Below are positions 1-11,530 of a stretch of DNA of 64,000 nucleotides, piece after piece; the stretch's first letter is position 1; each line of letters begins with the position of its first letter. Origin of the DNA: Yersinia bercovieri ATCC 43970 (GTDB lineage Bacteria; Pseudomonadota; Gammaproteobacteria; Enterobacterales; Enterobacteriaceae); the NCBI RefSeq assembly GCF_013282745.1, contig NZ_CP054044.1, forward strand, positions 2,108,001-2,172,000, read 5' to 3'. The position numbers and the translations under genes were made by a program. Under the pieces are notes generated by a model. It saw only the letters and a program-made list of their open reading frames with translations. It was not told where the DNA came from and did no database searches.

Positions 1-1065
1 CCTTATCGTCAGGTGCTGACTCACGGCTTCACCGTTGATGGTCAGGGCCGTAAAATGTCCAAATCCATCGGCAACACCATCAGCCCGCAAGATGTGATGA
101 ACAAACTGGGTGGCGACATTCTGCGCTTGTGGGTGGCATCGACTGACTATACCGGCGAAATCGCTGTTTCTGACGAAATTCTGAAACGTTCCGCTGACTC
201 CTATCGCCGTATCCGTAACACCGCGCGCTTCTTGCTGGCTAACCTGAATGGTTTTGATCCAGCGCAGCATCAGGTGAAACCCGAAGAGATGGTGGTGGTA
301 GATCGCTGGGCCGTGGGCCGTGCTCAAGCCGCTCAAGCCGAGATCATGGCAGCGTATGAAAATTATGATTTCCACTTGGTGGTACAGCGATTGATGCAGT
401 TCTGTTCGGTTGAGATGGGCTCCTTCTATCTGGATATCATCAAAGACCGCCAGTACACCGCGAAAGGCGACAGCGTTGCCCGCCGTAGCTGCCAGACTGC
501 GCTATTCCATATCGCCGAAGCATTGGTTCGCTGGATGGCACCAATCATGTCCTTCACTGCAGACGAGATCTGGAATCAACTGCCAGGGGAACGTCCGCAA
601 TACGTCTTCACTGAAGAGTGGTATGACGGGCTGTTCGGATTGGCGGGCGACGAGAGCATGAACGATACTTTCTGGGCCGAGCTGTTGAAAGTCCGTGGCG
701 AAGTGAACAAAGTCTTAGAGCAAGCCCGTAGCGATAAACGTATCGGCGGTTCTCTGGAAGCCGCAGTGACCCTATACGCAGAGTCTGAATTGGCTGCACG
801 TTTGAACAGTTTGCAGGACGAATTGCGCTTTGTGTTACTGACCTCTGCTGCGAAAGTCGCAGATTATGCCGAAGCAGGTGATGATGCGCTGCAAAGTGAA
901 CTGATTGCAGGGCTGAAAATTACCTTTAATAAAGCTGACGGTGAGAAGTGCCCACGTTGCTGGCACTACACTCAAGACGTCGGTTTGGTAGCGGAACATG
1001 CTGAGCTGTGCGGCCGCTGTGTCACTAACGTTGCCGGTGACGGTGAAGAGCGTAAATTTGCCTAA
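1..1065 (+). CDS. ileS: Isoleucine--tRNA ligase, C-terminal part (5' end outside window)
   Basis: This is the last 354 residues of a class I aminoacyl-tRNA synthetase that charges tRNA-Ile in the cytoplasm; the frame is already open at base 1. The KMSKS ATP-binding loop is visible near the start ([10 protein letters not shown], about base 46-75). It is followed by the helical anticodon-binding domain. The C-terminal zinc-binding module has two CxxC pairs (CPRC and CGRC) just before the end GEERKFA. E. coli IleS is about 938 residues, so roughly the first 580 are missing only because of the window edge. The stop codon TAA shares its last A with the ATG of lspA, as in the enteric ileS-lspA operon, which implies co-translation. 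Confidence 0.97.
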   Translation, partial: PYRQVLTHGFTVDGQGRKMSKSIGNTISPQDVMNKLGGDILRLWVASTDYTGEIAVSDEILKRSADSYRRIRNTARFLLANLNGFDPAQHQVKPEEMVVVDRWAVGRAQAAQAEIMAAYENYDFHLVVQRLMQFCSVEMGSFYLDIIKDRQYTAKGDSVARRSCQTALFHIAEALVRWMAPIMSFTADEIWNQLPGERPQYVFTEEWYDGLFGLAGDESMNDTFWAELLKVRGEVNKVLEQARSDKRIGGSLEAAVTLYAESELAARLNSLQDELRFVLLTSAAKVADYAEAGDDALQSELIAGLKITFNKADGEKCPRCWHYTQDVGLVAEHAELCGRCVTNVAGDGEERKFA

Positions 1066-1574
1066 TGAGTAAGCCAATTTGTTCGACCGGATTGCGCTGG
1101 CTATGGCTGGCGGTGCTGGTGGTGATTTTGGATCTTGGCAGCAAACAGTGGGTCATGACCCACTTTGCGCTGTATGAATCTATGCCACTGATTCCTTTTT
1201 TCAATATGACTTACGCACAGAATTATGGCGCGGCATTTAGCTTCCTGGCGGACAAAAGTGGCTGGCAGCGCTGGTTCTTTGCTGGGATAGCCATCGGCAT
1301 CTCAGTTATATTGATGGTGATGATGTATCGCTCAACAGCAAAACAACGCCTGATAAACTGTGCATACGCATTAATTATCGGTGGTGCACTCGGCAACTTA
1401 TTTGACCGCTTAGTGCATGGCGCAGTGAACGACTTCATCGATTTTTACGTCAATAACTGGCATTTCCCGACGTTCAATCTAGCTGATGTCGCGATCTGCA
1501 TTGGTGCTGCGTTGGTGATATTTGAAGGCTTCTTGAGTCCGGCTGATAAAACGGCGATTGATAAAGGTGAGTGA
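1065..1574 (+). CDS. lspA: Lipoprotein signal peptidase (signal peptidase II)
   Basis: Inner-membrane aspartyl protease that removes signal peptides from prolipoproteins after Lgt acts on them. The protein has 169 residues with four hydrophobic segments (about 13-30, 69-90, 98-112, 140-158). The family catalytic aspartates are visible as D123 in the HGAVNDF motif and D141 in FNLAD, together with the conserved GNLFDR and NYGAAFS motifs. The start overlaps the ileS stop by one base. The next gene, fkpB, follows after 1 bp, so this is an ileS-lspA-fkpB-ispH operon. Length and motifs are normal. Confidence 0.97.
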   Translation: MSKPICSTGLRWLWLAVLVVILDLGSKQWVMTHFALYESMPLIPFFNMTYAQNYGAAFSFLADKSGWQRWFFAGIAIGISVILMVMMYRSTAKQRLINCAYALIIGGALGNLFDRLVHGAVNDFIDFYVNNWHFPTFNLADVAICIGAALVIFEGFLSPADKTAIDKGE

Positions 1575-1575
1575 T

Positions 1576-2061
1576 ATGTCCGAAGTTGTACAAGGCTATC
1601 AGGTACAAGACAGCAGTGCTGTACTGGTGCACTTTACTCTGAAGCTGGAAGATGGCTCCACGGCTGAATCAACCCATATTCACGGGAAGCCTGCGCTGTT
1701 TCGTTTAGGTGATGATAGTCTTTCTGACGCGCTAGAGCAGCAGCTGATTGGTTTGAAAGTGGGTGCTAAGCACACTTTCACTTTACAACCTGAAGATGCG
1801 TTTGGCTTAGAAAGTCCTGATCTGGTTCAGTATTTTACTCAGCGTGACTTTGCGCTAACCGGGGTGCCAGATGCTGGTACCATCATGCTGTTTACCGCTC
1901 GCGATGGCAGTGAAATGCCAGGTGTGGTGCGAGAGGTGGCAGAAGAGTCCATTACTGTTGATTTTAATCACCCGTTGGCAGGGCATGTCGTCAGCTTTGA
2001 AATTGAAGTGCTGGAGATTGACCCCCAACAGGAGGCTATCCATGCAGATATTGCTGGCTAA
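1576..2061 (+). CDS. fkpB: FKBP-type peptidyl-prolyl cis-trans isomerase FkpB (SlpA)
   Basis: SlyD-like FKBP that speeds proline isomerisation during cytoplasmic protein folding; 161 residues. The chosen start gives [11 protein letters not shown] and is preceded by an AAAGGTGAG Shine-Dalgarno about 5 bases upstream. A GTG 18 bases earlier would add only MIKVSD. The chain shows the FKBP half ([13 protein letters not shown] near the start) and an inserted flap region ([19 protein letters not shown]), as in SlyD-type proteins. Its 3' end overlaps the ispH start by 20 bases. Confidence 0.93.
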   Translation: MSEVVQGYQVQDSSAVLVHFTLKLEDGSTAESTHIHGKPALFRLGDDSLSDALEQQLIGLKVGAKHTFTLQPEDAFGLESPDLVQYFTQRDFALTGVPDAGTIMLFTARDGSEMPGVVREVAEESITVDFNHPLAGHVVSFEIEVLEIDPQQEAIHADIAG

Positions 2062-2995
2062 TCCACGCGGCTTTTGCGCAGGCGTTGATCGGGCTATCAG
2101 TATTGTTGAGCGTGCTATCGAGATGTATGGCGCGCCAATTTATGTGCGGCATGAAGTGGTCCATAACCGCTATGTGGTTGATAGCCTGCGTGAGCGCGGG
2201 GCTATCTTTATCGAAGAGATCTCTGAGGTGCCCGATGGCTCCATTCTGATTTTCTCGGCCCATGGCGTTTCGCAGGCCGTTCGCGCAGAAGCCCGTGAGC
2301 GTAAGTTGACGATGCTGTTTGATGCGACCTGCCCGTTGGTGACTAAGGTGCACATGGAGGTTGCGCGCGCCAGTCGTAAAGGTAAAGAAGCTATCCTGAT
2401 AGGCCACGCAGGTCATCCAGAAGTCGAAGGGACGATGGGGCAATACAGTAACCCGAAAGGGGGGATGTATCTGGTTGAGTCACCGGATGATGTCTGGGGG
2501 CTGAATGTAAAAGACGAGAATAATCTGTGCTTTATGACACAGACGACCTTGTCTGTCGACGACACCTCTGCGGTTATCGATGCCTTACATAAACGTTTTC
2601 CGAAGATTGTTGGCCCGCGTAAAGATGATATCTGCTACGCCACTACCAACCGGCAAGAAGCGGTGCGGAATTTGGCGAATGATGCCGATCTGGTGCTGGT
2701 GGTTGGCTCGAAAAACTCATCTAACTCCAACCGTTTAGCCGAACTGGCACAGCGCATGGGGAAACCGGCCTACCTGATTGACTCTGCGGTTGATATCCAA
2801 GAGTCATGGTTGCTGGGAGCGGCGCGGATTGGTGTCACGGCAGGTGCCTCGGCCCCGGATATACTGGTACAGCAAGTGATTGCTCGCCTGCAAGCACTCG
2901 GCGCCGGCGGCTCCATTGAACTTAGTGGCCGCGAAGAGAGTATTGTCTTCGAAGTTCCCAAAGAATTACGTGTTGATATTAAACAGATCGATTAA
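2042..2995 (+). CDS. ispH: 4-hydroxy-3-methylbut-2-enyl diphosphate reductase
   Basis: Last enzyme of the MEP (non-mevalonate) isoprenoid pathway: an iron-sulfur reductase converting HMBPP to IPP and DMAPP. It has 317 residues from the ATG at 2042 ([18 protein letters not shown]). The frame is open further upstream, but that part is the shadow of fkpB, and a strong SD (CAGGAGG, 2030-2036) precedes the chosen ATG. Expected cluster cysteines are visible: GFCAGV (C12), ATCPLV (C96) and [10 protein letters not shown] (about C197). The substrate-binding [13 protein letters not shown] motif is also present. It overlaps fkpB by 20 bases and is the last gene of the operon. Confidence 0.96.
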   Translation: MQILLANPRGFCAGVDRAISIVERAIEMYGAPIYVRHEVVHNRYVVDSLRERGAIFIEEISEVPDGSILIFSAHGVSQAVRAEARERKLTMLFDATCPLVTKVHMEVARASRKGKEAILIGHAGHPEVEGTMGQYSNPKGGMYLVESPDDVWGLNVKDENNLCFMTQTTLSVDDTSAVIDALHKRFPKIVGPRKDDICYATTNRQEAVRNLANDADLVLVVGSKNSSNSNRLAELAQRMGKPAYLIDSAVDIQESWLLGAARIGVTAGASAPDILVQQVIARLQALGAGGSIELSGREESIVFEVPKELRVDIKQID

Positions 2996-3037
2996 CCTCA
3001 CTTTTAATTTCTCAGCATGTATTCGTTAAGTGATATC

Positions 3038-3063
3038 AGCAGCCCTCAGTGGCTGCTTTTTTT
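3038..3063 (+). terminator. Rho-independent terminator after ispH
   Basis: A 7-bp stem AGCAGCC / GGCTGCT encloses the loop CTCAGT and is followed by a run of seven Ts. It lies 42 bases past the ispH stop and closes the ileS-ispH operon. Confidence 0.88.
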
Positions 3064-4213
<1,150 letters not shown>

Positions 4214-4445
4214 AGGTGTAAAGCACAGCCAGTGATGTGGTTGTTTTTATCATAATCATTTGATAATAGGGCAATATTTTATTGTCCTTTTTTATTTTCT
4301 AATTAAATAGAGTGTTTTGTCAGTTATTCATTATGTAATATCTGTTTTTTCATGTTTTCATCTGATTTCCTATCTTTTTATCCTCTCATTAGGCACTGGT
4401 ACTGATTTTTATCTCCCCAGAAGGATATTTTCCAGTCACTTACCC

Positions 4446-4461
4446 TCGCAACCGTTTACTA
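4446..4461 (+). promoter_or_regulatory. PurR-like operator upstream of carA
   Basis: TCGCAACCGTTTACTA matches the palindromic PurR consensus ACGCAAACGTTTGCGT at 11 of 16 positions, including 11 of 13 in the core. It lies about 225 bases before the carA start, a reasonable place for the known purine repression of carAB P1. This is a match by eye; binding is inferred. Confidence 0.45.
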
Positions 4462-4636
4462 TGTTAAGTTAGCATCTGTTTTTGTCGCTATAACCCACTA
4501 TTTTTGATGAGAACGGCAAAAAATAGAGAAGAAGTGGCATTTTGGCTAGACAAGAGCATCACTCATCATTAAAATGCGCCCAATTTGCCAAAAATTAGCT
4601 TTGAGGGCGGTTTTTGCATTGATTTAGATCGCTAGA

Positions 4637-4675
4637 TGTGAATTAATATGCAAATAATGTGACTGTTTATTCCTT
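4637..4675 (+). promoter_or_regulatory. Tandem ARG boxes (ArgR operator) at carAB P2
   Basis: Two 18-bp ARG boxes lie at 4637-4654 (TGTGAATTAATATGCAAA) and 4658-4675 (TGTGACTGTTTATTCCTT), separated by 3 bp. They fit the consensus WNTGAATWWWWATTCANW well and have the canonical spacing for an ArgR hexamer. They end 10 bases before the carA start codon, so ArgR with arginine would block the proximal promoter, as in E. coli. Confidence 0.85.
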
Positions 4676-4685
4676 GGAGGGTGTT

Positions 4686-5861
4686 TTGATTAAGTCAGCG
4701 CTATTGGTTCTCGAAGACGGAACCCAATTTCACGGTCGGGCCATCGGGGCAGAGGGTACGGCAGAGGGTACGGCAGTGGGGGAAGTGGTCTTCAATACGT
4801 CGATGACCGGTTATCAAGAAATCCTCACTGATCCTTCCTACTCCCGCCAGATCGTTACTCTTACTTATCCTCATATCGGCAATGTCGGCACTAATGCCTC
4901 CGATGAAGAATCCTCCGCAGTACACGCCCAAGGTCTTGTTATTCGTGACCTGCCATTGATCGCCAGCAACTACCGCAGTGAAGAAGGCTTAGCTGAGTAT
5001 CTCAAACGTCACAACATTGTGGCGATTGCTGATATCGATACCCGCAAGCTGACCCGGTTGCTGCGTGAGAAAGGTGCGCAAAACGGCTGCATTATTGTGG
5101 GTGACTTATCTGATGCCGCTTTGGCGTTGGAAAAAGCGAAAGCCTTCCCCGGTTTGAAAGGGATGGATTTGGCGAAAGAAGTGACCACCAAGGATAGCTA
5201 TAAGTGGCTGCAAGGCAGTTGGACACTGGAAGATGATCTGCCTGCAGCGCAGCAGCCAGAAGATTTGCCCTTCCACGTCGTGGCTTACGATTACGGTGTG
5301 AAACGCAATATCCTGCGTATGCTGGTCGATCGCGGTTGCCGCCTGACGGTGGTTCCGGCGCAAACCCCGGCTTCAGAGGTTCTGAAGCTGAATCCAGATG
5401 GCATTTTCTTGTCCAACGGCCCAGGGGACCCAGAGCCATGCGACTATGCGATCGCGGCGATTAAGCGCTTCCTGGAAACCGATATCCCGGTGTTTGGTAT
5501 CTGCTTAGGTCACCAATTATTGGCACTGGCCAGTGGCGCAAAAACGGTAAAAATGAAGTTTGGTCACCACGGTGGCAACCATCCAGTGAAAGATTTGGAT
5601 GCAGATTGCGTGATGATTACTGCACAGAACCATGGTTTCGCAGTAGATGAAAGCACATTGCCATCCAACCTGCGTAAGACGCACGTTTCGCTATTTGATG
5701 GTTCTCTGCAAGGGATTCACCGCACCGATAAAGCAGCCTTCAGCTTCCAGGGTCACCCAGAAGCCAGCCCAGGGCCACATGATGCCGCCCCGTTGTTTGA
5801 TCACTTTATTGAGCTGATTGAAGCTTATCGCGCCACCGCCGCTAGCCATACCCATAATTAA
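4686..5861 (+). CDS. carA: Carbamoyl-phosphate synthase small (glutaminase) subunit
   Basis: Hydrolyses glutamine and passes ammonia to CarB for carbamoyl phosphate, the precursor of arginine and pyrimidines. The start is the unusual TTG at 4686 (read as [14 protein letters not shown]), the same start codon as E. coli carA, with SD GGAGG at 4676-4680. A GTG 27 bases upstream would overlap the operator and SD. The product is 391 residues: N-terminal CPSase domain, then a class I glutamine amidotransferase domain with the nucleophile in GICLGHQ and the His/Glu of [11 protein letters not shown]. Two differences from E. coli (382 residues) are a 4-residue EGTA duplication near residue 25 and a longer tail ending ASHTHN. 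Confidence 0.96.
   Translation: MIKSALLVLEDGTQFHGRAIGAEGTAEGTAVGEVVFNTSMTGYQEILTDPSYSRQIVTLTYPHIGNVGTNASDEESSAVHAQGLVIRDLPLIASNYRSEEGLAEYLKRHNIVAIADIDTRKLTRLLREKGAQNGCIIVGDLSDAALALEKAKAFPGLKGMDLAKEVTTKDSYKWLQGSWTLEDDLPAAQQPEDLPFHVVAYDYGVKRNILRMLVDRGCRLTVVPAQTPASEVLKLNPDGIFLSNGPGDPEPCDYAIAAIKRFLETDIPVFGICLGHQLLALASGAKTVKMKFGHHGGNHPVKDLDADCVMITAQNHGFAVDESTLPSNLRKTHVSLFDGSLQGIHRTDKAAFSFQGHPEASPGPHDAAPLFDHFIELIEAYRATAASHTHN
4749..4772 (+). repeat. 12-bp in-frame tandem duplication in carA
   Basis: The 12-mer GCAGAGGGTACG occurs twice in direct succession (4749-4760, 4761-4772). It adds one copy of Glu-Gly-Thr-Ala to the N-terminal surface of CarA relative to the E. coli protein. Confidence 0.9.
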
Positions 5862-5876
5862 TCAGGAGCGATTACC

Positions 5877-8800
5877 ATGCCAAAACGTACAGATATAAAA
5901 AGCATCCTGATTCTGGGCGCAGGCCCTATCGTTATCGGCCAGGCTTGTGAGTTTGACTACTCCGGCGCTCAGGCTTGTAAAGCGCTGCGTGAAGAGGGTT
6001 ACCGCGTCATTCTGGTGAACTCAAACCCCGCGACCATCATGACCGACCCTGAGATGGCCGATGCAACCTATATCGAGCCGATCCACTGGGAAGTGGTGCG
6101 TAAGATCATCGAAAAAGAGCGCCCAGACGCTGTTTTGCCAACCATGGGGGGGCAAACCGCACTGAACTGTGCGCTGGAACTGGAGCGCCAAGGTGTGCTG
6201 GCTGAATTTGGCGTCACCATGATTGGTGCCACCGCCGATGCCATTGATAAAGCAGAAGACCGCCGTCGCTTTGATATCGCGATGAAGAAAATTGGTCTGG
6301 ATACCGCCCGCTCAGGTATTGCCCATAATATGGAAGAAGCGCTGGCCGTCGCGGCAGATGTGGGCTTCCCTTGCATCATCCGCCCCTCTTTTACCATGGG
6401 TGGCACGGGTGGCGGTATTGCTTATAACCGCGAAGAGTTTGAAGAAATTTGTGAGCGCGGCCTGGATTTGTCGCCAACTAAAGAGTTGCTGATCGATGAG
6501 TCACTGATTGGCTGGAAAGAGTATGAGATGGAAGTTGTTCGCGATAAAAACGACAACTGTATCATCGTCTGCGCCATCGAAAACTTCGATGCCATGGGTA
6601 TCCATACCGGTGACTCCATCACTGTCGCCCCTGCCCAAACACTGACCGATAAAGAGTATCAAATCATGCGTAATGCCTCGATGGCAGTACTGCGTGAAAT
6701 CGGCGTAGAAACCGGTGGTTCTAACGTGCAGTTCTCGGTTAACCCGAAAAATGGCCGTTTGATTGTGATTGAAATGAATCCACGTGTCTCCCGCTCCTCC
6801 GCGCTGGCCTCTAAAGCAACGGGCTTCCCGATTGCCAAGATTGCCGCCAAACTGGCGGTGGGTTATACGCTGGATGAGTTGATGAATGACATCACTGGCG
6901 GTCGTACCCCTGCCTCCTTCGAGCCATCCATTGACTACGTTGTGACCAAGATCCCTCGCTTTAACTTCGAAAAGTTTGCCGGTGCTAATGATCGTCTGAC
7001 TACGCAGATGAAATCTGTCGGTGAAGTCATGGCTATTGGCCGCACGTTGCAGGAGTCACTGCAAAAAGCGCTGCGCGGTTTGGAGGTGGGTGCAACAGGT
7101 TTTGATCCGAAAGTGAGTCTGGATGACCCCGAAGCGCTGACCAAAATTCGTCGTGAATTGAAAGAGGCGGGTTCTGATCGTATTTGGTACATCGCCGATG
7201 CCTTCCGTGCTGGGATGTCGGTTGATGGCGTTTTCAATCTGACCAACGTTGATCGCTGGTTCCTGGTGCAGATTGAAGAGCTGGTTCGCCTGGAAGAGAA
7301 TGTGGCGGAGTGCGGCATTAATGGCCTGAATGCCGAGTTTATGCGCCAGTTGAAACGCAAAGGTTTTGCCGATGCTCGTCTGGCGAAATTGGTCGGCGCG
7401 GCGGAGAGCGAAGTGCGTAAACTGCGCTACAAGCATGGTCTGCATCCGGTCTACAAGCGAGTAGACACCTGTGCGGCGGAGTTCTCTACCGATACTGCCT
7501 ACATGTACTCTACCTACGAGGAAGAGTGCGAATCCAACCCAACCAGTGATCGTCCGAAAGTGATGGTGCTGGGGGGCGGGCCGAACCGTATCGGCCAAGG
7601 GATTGAGTTCGACTATTGCTGCGTGCACGCCTCATTGGCGCTGCGTGAAGATGGTTACGAAACCATCATGGTGAACTGTAACCCAGAAACAGTATCAACC
7701 GACTACGACACCTCTGATCGCCTCTACTTCGAGTCAGTTACGCTGGAAGATGTGCTGGAAATCGTGCGTATCGAGAAGCCGCAGGGCGTTATCGTGCAGT
7801 ATGGTGGCCAGACGCCATTGAAATTGGCCCGTGAATTGGAAGCGGCTGGTGTGCCAGTGATTGGGACTAGCCCGGATGCTATCGACCGCGCTGAAGACCG
7901 TGAACGTTTCCAACAGGCGGTTAATCGTCTGGGCCTGAAACAGCCAGCGAACGCCACGGTTGCCACGATTGAACAGGCCGTAGAGAAAGCGACCGGTCTG
8001 GGTTATCCGCTGGTGGTTCGCCCATCCTATGTCTTGGGTGGGCGCGCAATGGAGATCGTGTATGACGAAGTCGACCTGCGCCGTTACTTCCAAAATGCGG
8101 TGAGTGTCTCGAACGATGCGCCGGTGCTGTTGGACCGCTTCCTTGATGATGCGGTTGAGGTGGATGTAGATGCCATTTGCGACGGCGAGCGCGTGCTCAT
8201 CGGCGGCATTATGGAACATATCGAGCAAGCTGGGGTTCACTCCGGTGACTCAGCCTGCTCATTGCCTGCCTACACCCTGAGCAAAGAGATTCAGGATGTG
8301 ATGCGCCAGCAAGTAGAAAAACTGGCCTTCGAGTTGTGTGTTCGTGGCCTGATGAACGTGCAGTTTGCGGTCAAGAACAATGAAGTTTACCTGATTGAAG
8401 TTAACCCACGAGCGGCCCGTACCGTACCATTCGTCTCTAAAGCGACCGGTATGCCACTGGCAAAAATTGCCGCGCGCGTGATGGTGGGGCAGTCACTGGC
8501 TGAGCAAGGTATTACCGAAGAGATTATTCCGCCTTATTACTCGGTAAAAGAGGTGGTATTGCCGTTTAATAAATTCCCTGGTGTTGACCCGATTTTAGGG
8601 CCAGAAATGCGCTCTACCGGTGAAGTCATGGGGGTTGGCCGTACCTTCGCAGAAGCTTTCTCTAAAGCGATGCTGGGCAGTCAATCAGGCATGAAAAAGA
8701 GTGGTCGGGCGCTGTTATCGGTTCGTGAGGGTGATAAGCATCGGGTGGTTGATCTGGCGGCGAAACTGCTGAAACAGGGCTTTGAACTGGATGCGACTCA

Positions 8801-9110
8801 CGGTACTGCGGTGGTGCTGGGCGAAGCAGGGATCAATCCGCGCTTGGTCAACAAGGTGCATGAAGGCCGTCCACACATTCAGGACCGTATTAAGAATGGC
8901 GAGTACACCTATATCGTGAATACAACGGCAGGGCGTCAGGCGATTGAAGATTCCAAACTGATCCGCCGCAGCGCTTTGCAATATAAGGTGCACTACGACA
9001 CCACCTTGAATGGTGGCTTTGCAACGGCAATGGCCTTAAATGCAGACCCAACCGAACAAGTGATTTCAGTGCAAGAGATGCACGCCAAGATTAAGAATAT
9101 GAAAGGCTAA
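5877..9110 (+). CDS. carB: Carbamoyl-phosphate synthase large subunit
   Basis: Synthetase subunit of CPSase, 1077 residues (E. coli 1073). It has two homologous ATP-grasp halves. The first begins [21 protein letters not shown] and the second begins [19 protein letters not shown] near residue 560. Each half carries a PSY/PSF-type grasp loop ([14 protein letters not shown] and [13 protein letters not shown]) and a metal-binding ENxR-like signature ([10 protein letters not shown] and [10 protein letters not shown]). The last about 140 residues form the MGS-like allosteric domain that binds UMP/IMP and ornithine. It follows carA after 15 bases with an AGGAGCG SD. The subunits act together in the cytoplasm with an ammonia tunnel. 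Confidence 0.97.
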   Translation: MPKRTDIKSILILGAGPIVIGQACEFDYSGAQACKALREEGYRVILVNSNPATIMTDPEMADATYIEPIHWEVVRKIIEKERPDAVLPTMGGQTALNCALELERQGVLAEFGVTMIGATADAIDKAEDRRRFDIAMKKIGLDTARSGIAHNMEEALAVAADVGFPCIIRPSFTMGGTGGGIAYNREEFEEICERGLDLSPTKELLIDESLIGWKEYEMEVVRDKNDNCIIVCAIENFDAMGIHTGDSITVAPAQTLTDKEYQIMRNASMAVLREIGVETGGSNVQFSVNPKNGRLIVIEMNPRVSRSSALASKATGFPIAKIAAKLAVGYTLDELMNDITGGRTPASFEPSIDYVVTKIPRFNFEKFAGANDRLTTQMKSVGEVMAIGRTLQESLQKALRGLEVGATGFDPKVSLDDPEALTKIRRELKEAGSDRIWYIADAFRAGMSVDGVFNLTNVDRWFLVQIEELVRLEENVAECGINGLNAEFMRQLKRKGFADARLAKLVGAAESEVRKLRYKHGLHPVYKRVDTCAAEFSTDTAYMYSTYEEECESNPTSDRPKVMVLGGGPNRIGQGIEFDYCCVHASLALREDGYETIMVNCNPETVSTDYDTSDRLYFESVTLEDVLEIVRIEKPQGVIVQYGGQTPLKLARELEAAGVPVIGTSPDAIDRAEDRERFQQAVNRLGLKQPANATVATIEQAVEKATGLGYPLVVRPSYVLGGRAMEIVYDEVDLRRYFQNAVSVSNDAPVLLDRFLDDAVEVDVDAICDGERVLIGGIMEHIEQAGVHSGDSACSLPAYTLSKEIQDVMRQQVEKLAFELCVRGLMNVQFAVKNNEVYLIEVNPRAARTVPFVSKATGMPLAKIAARVMVGQSLAEQGITEEIIPPYYSVKEVVLPFNKFPGVDPILGPEMRSTGEVMGVGRTFAEAFSKAMLGSQSGMKKSGRALLSVREGDKHRVVDLAAKLLKQGFELDATHGTAVVLGEAGINPRLVNKVHEGRPHIQDRIKNGEYTYIVNTTAGRQAIEDSKLIRRSALQYKVHYDTTLNGGFATAMALNADPTEQVISVQEMHAKIKNMKG

Positions 9111-9126
9111 TTTTGGTTGTCAGAAA

Positions 9127-9154
9127 GGGGGCGATGGAAACATCGCCCTTTTTT
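9127..9154 (+). terminator. Rho-independent terminator after carB
   Basis: An 8-bp GC-rich stem GGGCGATG / CATCGCCC (9129-9148) has the tetraloop GAAA and is followed by six Ts. It begins 16 bases past the carB stop. Confidence 0.92.
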
Positions 9155-9215
9155 ATGCTTATTATTTATAAGATCGCGCTTTTTACTTGCAGATACAGTG
9201 TTTCTTATGCGCAAA

Positions 9216-9250
9216 AGTATTATTCATAAACGATAGTATTGTTCATAAAC
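9216..9250. repeat. Direct repeat, 16 bp twice, between convergent genes
   Basis: AGTATTATTCATAAAC (9216-9231) and AGTATTGTTCATAAAC (9235-9250) are separated by GAT and differ by one base. They lie between the ends of carB and the LysE-type gene. Function unknown. Confidence 0.7.
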
Positions 9251-9324
9251 AACATTGGTGAAGATCAATATTCATGCGGGTTATGGGGAGTAGCTTATAG
9301 CCCGGTGGCTCACAGCCGGTTTAA

Positions 9325-9939
9325 CTAGCTTAAAGCGACTTTGATACCCAAACCGATTAATAGCCCACCCAGTAGCTTATCGACCACTTTTTGTGCTTTT
9401 GCCAAACCACGGCGCACTGGCGCACTTTGAATCAGAATCACCAGCAGAGGCCACCAGATCACGGCCAGTACCCAGATGATTGAGGCGTACCATAGTTTTT
9501 CACCCACGCCGGAGTCTATCTGCAATATTTGAGTGAAAACGGCGAGGAAGAACAGTGTTGCTTTGGGATTCAATAAGTTGCAAAGGTATCCCTGCAAGAA
9601 TGCGGCTTTCAGCGTGATGGGAGAGTATGCTGCGTTATCAATACTGAGCTTGCTCTCTCCCCGCGACAGCAGGGCTTGGATACCAATCCAAATCAAATAG
9701 CAGGCACCGGCATATTTCAGCAGATTGAATAGCCAGGGGGTGGTGGTGATAACCACGGCCAGACCCGCCACGCAGTAAGACATATGTGTGGCTACACCCA
9801 AAATGACGCCGAGTGCGGTCATCATGGCTGCAGGGCGGCGATAGCGGGCGGCGTTTTTAATGACCAGAAAAAAATCGGGGCCGGGGGAGAGCATCCCTAA
9901 GGTAGCAATAGTTGCGACGAATAATGAAGTTTCAAGCAT
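9325..9939 (-). CDS. LysE/RhtB-family amino-acid exporter
   Basis: Membrane protein of 204 residues from the start MLETSLFVATIATLGMLSPG. The frame extends 21 residues further upstream, but that part is hydrophilic and not typical of the family. Characteristic are the N-terminal SPGPDFFLVIKNA motif of the LysE/RhtB superfamily, about six hydrophobic segments, and the NLLNPKATLFF motif in the middle. Family members export amino acids such as lysine, threonine or homoserine lactone. The substrate here cannot be told from sequence. It is divergent from yjjP and shares an upstream region with it. Confidence 0.88.
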   Translation of the reverse strand: MLETSLFVATIATLGMLSPGPDFFLVIKNAARYRRPAAMMTALGVILGVATHMSYCVAGLAVVITTTPWLFNLLKYAGACYLIWIGIQALLSRGESKLSIDNAAYSPITLKAAFLQGYLCNLLNPKATLFFLAVFTQILQIDSGVGEKLWYASIIWVLAVIWWPLLVILIQSAPVRRGLAKAQKVVDKLLGGLLIGLGIKVALS

Positions 9940-10068
9940 AAGGATTACCCAGTCAGAGTGGTGCGTTCTGGCGATAATAGCGCCACTGGACTCTCCTTGC
10001 ATTATCCTTATTAGTTATCTGTGATGGTTTGATTGTCGGTAGTGATGATATTGAGCACTCATCTTTTG

Positions 10069-10099
10069 CTCTTTTGACGGGTTTTTACTCTTTTGACGG
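10069..10099. repeat. Direct repeat CTCTTTTGACGG x2 in divergent promoter region
   Basis: The identical 12-mer occurs at 10069-10080 and 10088-10099, that is 19 bp or roughly two helical turns apart. It lies 16 bases before yjjP and within the region shared with the divergent LysE-type gene. The geometry suits an operator for a dimeric or tandem-binding regulator, but no known regulator is recognised. Confidence 0.6.
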
Positions 10100-10115
10100 A
10101 TAGTGATGCACAAAT

Positions 10116-10916
10116 ATGAGCCTGGAGAATGTAATAAGCAGTGAAGTGCCGCATCAGCAGCAGCGGGAGATTACACGATTGTGCATCAAATGCGCTCTGC
10201 TACTGTTGCAACATGGCGCAGAAAGTATGCTGGTTGAGCAGCTATCTGCCCGTTTGGGTATCGCACTGGGAATGGACAGTGTCGAAAGCTCCATCTCAGC
10301 CAATGCGGTTGTTTTGACCACCATCAGTCAGGGTAATTGCCTGACCTCTACCCGTAAAAATGCTGACCGCGGTATCAATATGCAGGTGGTCACTGAGGTT
10401 CAGCATATTGTCATTTTGGTGGAGCATCATCTGCTGGATGCGAAGGGGGTAGATAAGCGTTTTGAGAATATCAAACCGCTGCGTTATCCGCGCTGGCTGG
10501 TGGTTGTGATGGTCGCACTGTCTTGTGGCTGCTTTAGTAAACTCAATGGCGGCGGTTGGGATGCATTTTCCATCGCCTTTATTGCCAGTGGGTTGGCGAT
10601 GTTTGTGCGTCAAAGCCTGACGGCTCGCCATATGAATCCGCTGATCAATTTCTGCATCACAGCATTTGTCGCGACATCGGCATCTGGCTTATTGATGCGG
10701 CTACCCTTTTTCCATGAGGCATCCAGTGTGGCGATGGCCGCCAGTGTATTGCTCTTGGTACCCGGTTTCCCGCTGATTAATGCTGTCGCGGATATGTTCA
10801 AAGGGCATGTTAATACTGGGTTAGCACGTTGGGCGATGGCCAGTTTGCTTACTCTATCCACCTGTATTGGGGTGATATTTGCTATGGCGCTTTGGGGATT
10901 GCGGGGGTGGTCGTGA
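10116..10916 (+). CDS. yjjP: YjjP, threonine/serine-exporter-fold subunit (succinate exporter component)
   Basis: Inner-membrane protein of 266 residues, long half of the split ThrE-type transporter YjjPB. The first about 115 residues are soluble (conserved [29 protein letters not shown] and [17 protein letters not shown]). About five membrane segments follow, with the conserved [20 protein letters not shown] near residue 215. In E. coli YjjP and YjjB together export succinate, a function I infer here by homology. The stop TGA overlaps the GTG start of yjjB by four bases (GTGA), so the two are translationally coupled. Confidence 0.93.
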   Translation: MSLENVISSEVPHQQQREITRLCIKCALLLLQHGAESMLVEQLSARLGIALGMDSVESSISANAVVLTTISQGNCLTSTRKNADRGINMQVVTEVQHIVILVEHHLLDAKGVDKRFENIKPLRYPRWLVVVMVALSCGCFSKLNGGGWDAFSIAFIASGLAMFVRQSLTARHMNPLINFCITAFVATSASGLLMRLPFFHEASSVAMAASVLLLVPGFPLINAVADMFKGHVNTGLARWAMASLLTLSTCIGVIFAMALWGLRGWS

Positions 10917-11377
10917 GTTTACTCTGGGCGTTACTGCAAGATATGGTGTTGGCCGCCATTCCGGCATTGGGTTTTGCGATGGTGTTTAATGTGCCGGTGC
11001 GTGCATTGCGCTATTGCGCACTACTGGGGGCAATAGGTCACGGTTCGCGCATGTTGATGGTTCATTTTGGCATGAATATCGAACTGGCTTCGTTATTGGC
11101 CTCGATTATGATTGGGGTGATCGGGATTAATTGGTCGCGCTGGCTACTGGCGCACCCCAAAGTTTTCACTGTTGCTGCTGTGATCCCAATGTTCCCCGGA
11201 ATCTCTGCTTATACCGCGATGATATCAGTGGTGGAGATTTCGCATATGGGTTACACCGAGGCATTGATGTCCACTATGGTGACTAATTTCTTGAAAGCAT
11301 CATTTATTGTTGGTGCGTTGTCGATTGGTTTATCTTTGCCGGGATTATGGCTATATCGCAAACGTCCTGGTGTATAA
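10913..11377 (+). CDS. yjjB: YjjB, small subunit of the YjjPB exporter
   Basis: Hydrophobic protein of 154 residues. The GTG start at 10913 gives [20 protein letters not shown], matching the E. coli YjjB start; the longer open frame upstream only mirrors yjjP. Conserved segments include [41 protein letters not shown] and the end GLWLYRKRP. About five membrane spans complete the ThrE-like fold together with YjjP. It overlaps yjjP by four bases, which argues for equimolar synthesis of the complex. Confidence 0.93.
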   Translation: MSLLWALLQDMVLAAIPALGFAMVFNVPVRALRYCALLGAIGHGSRMLMVHFGMNIELASLLASIMIGVIGINWSRWLLAHPKVFTVAAVIPMFPGISAYTAMISVVEISHMGYTEALMSTMVTNFLKASFIVGALSIGLSLPGLWLYRKRPGV

Positions 11378-11530
11378 GGCTTTTTTTGTTCTCTGTTTTG
11401 GTATCGGGCTAAGAGCTGTCTTATATGTGTGATTAGCCTGCTTATCGCTATCGACGCTGGTTTCGGCTTTACGTATAGTGTGAGCAATTTTTCGGTACTG
11501 GCTCTTGTAGCCTACATACAGGGTTTAACA

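Larger units (their letters stand above)
4214..4685 (+). promoter_or_regulatory. carAB control region (about 470 bp, AT-rich)
   Basis: This long AT-rich gap corresponds in position and size to the enteric carAB regulatory region, which has an upstream pyrimidine/purine-responsive promoter P1 and a downstream arginine-repressed promoter P2. I can see a PurR-like site in the middle and two ARG boxes next to the gene, listed separately. The IHF, PepA and RutR sites expected from E. coli cannot be assigned by eye. Confidence 0.65.

Noticed and set aside
7056-7628. 190-codon open frame on the minus strand inside carB
   Set aside because: It lies fully antisense to carB, has no SD or known domain, and follows from the codon bias of the real gene.
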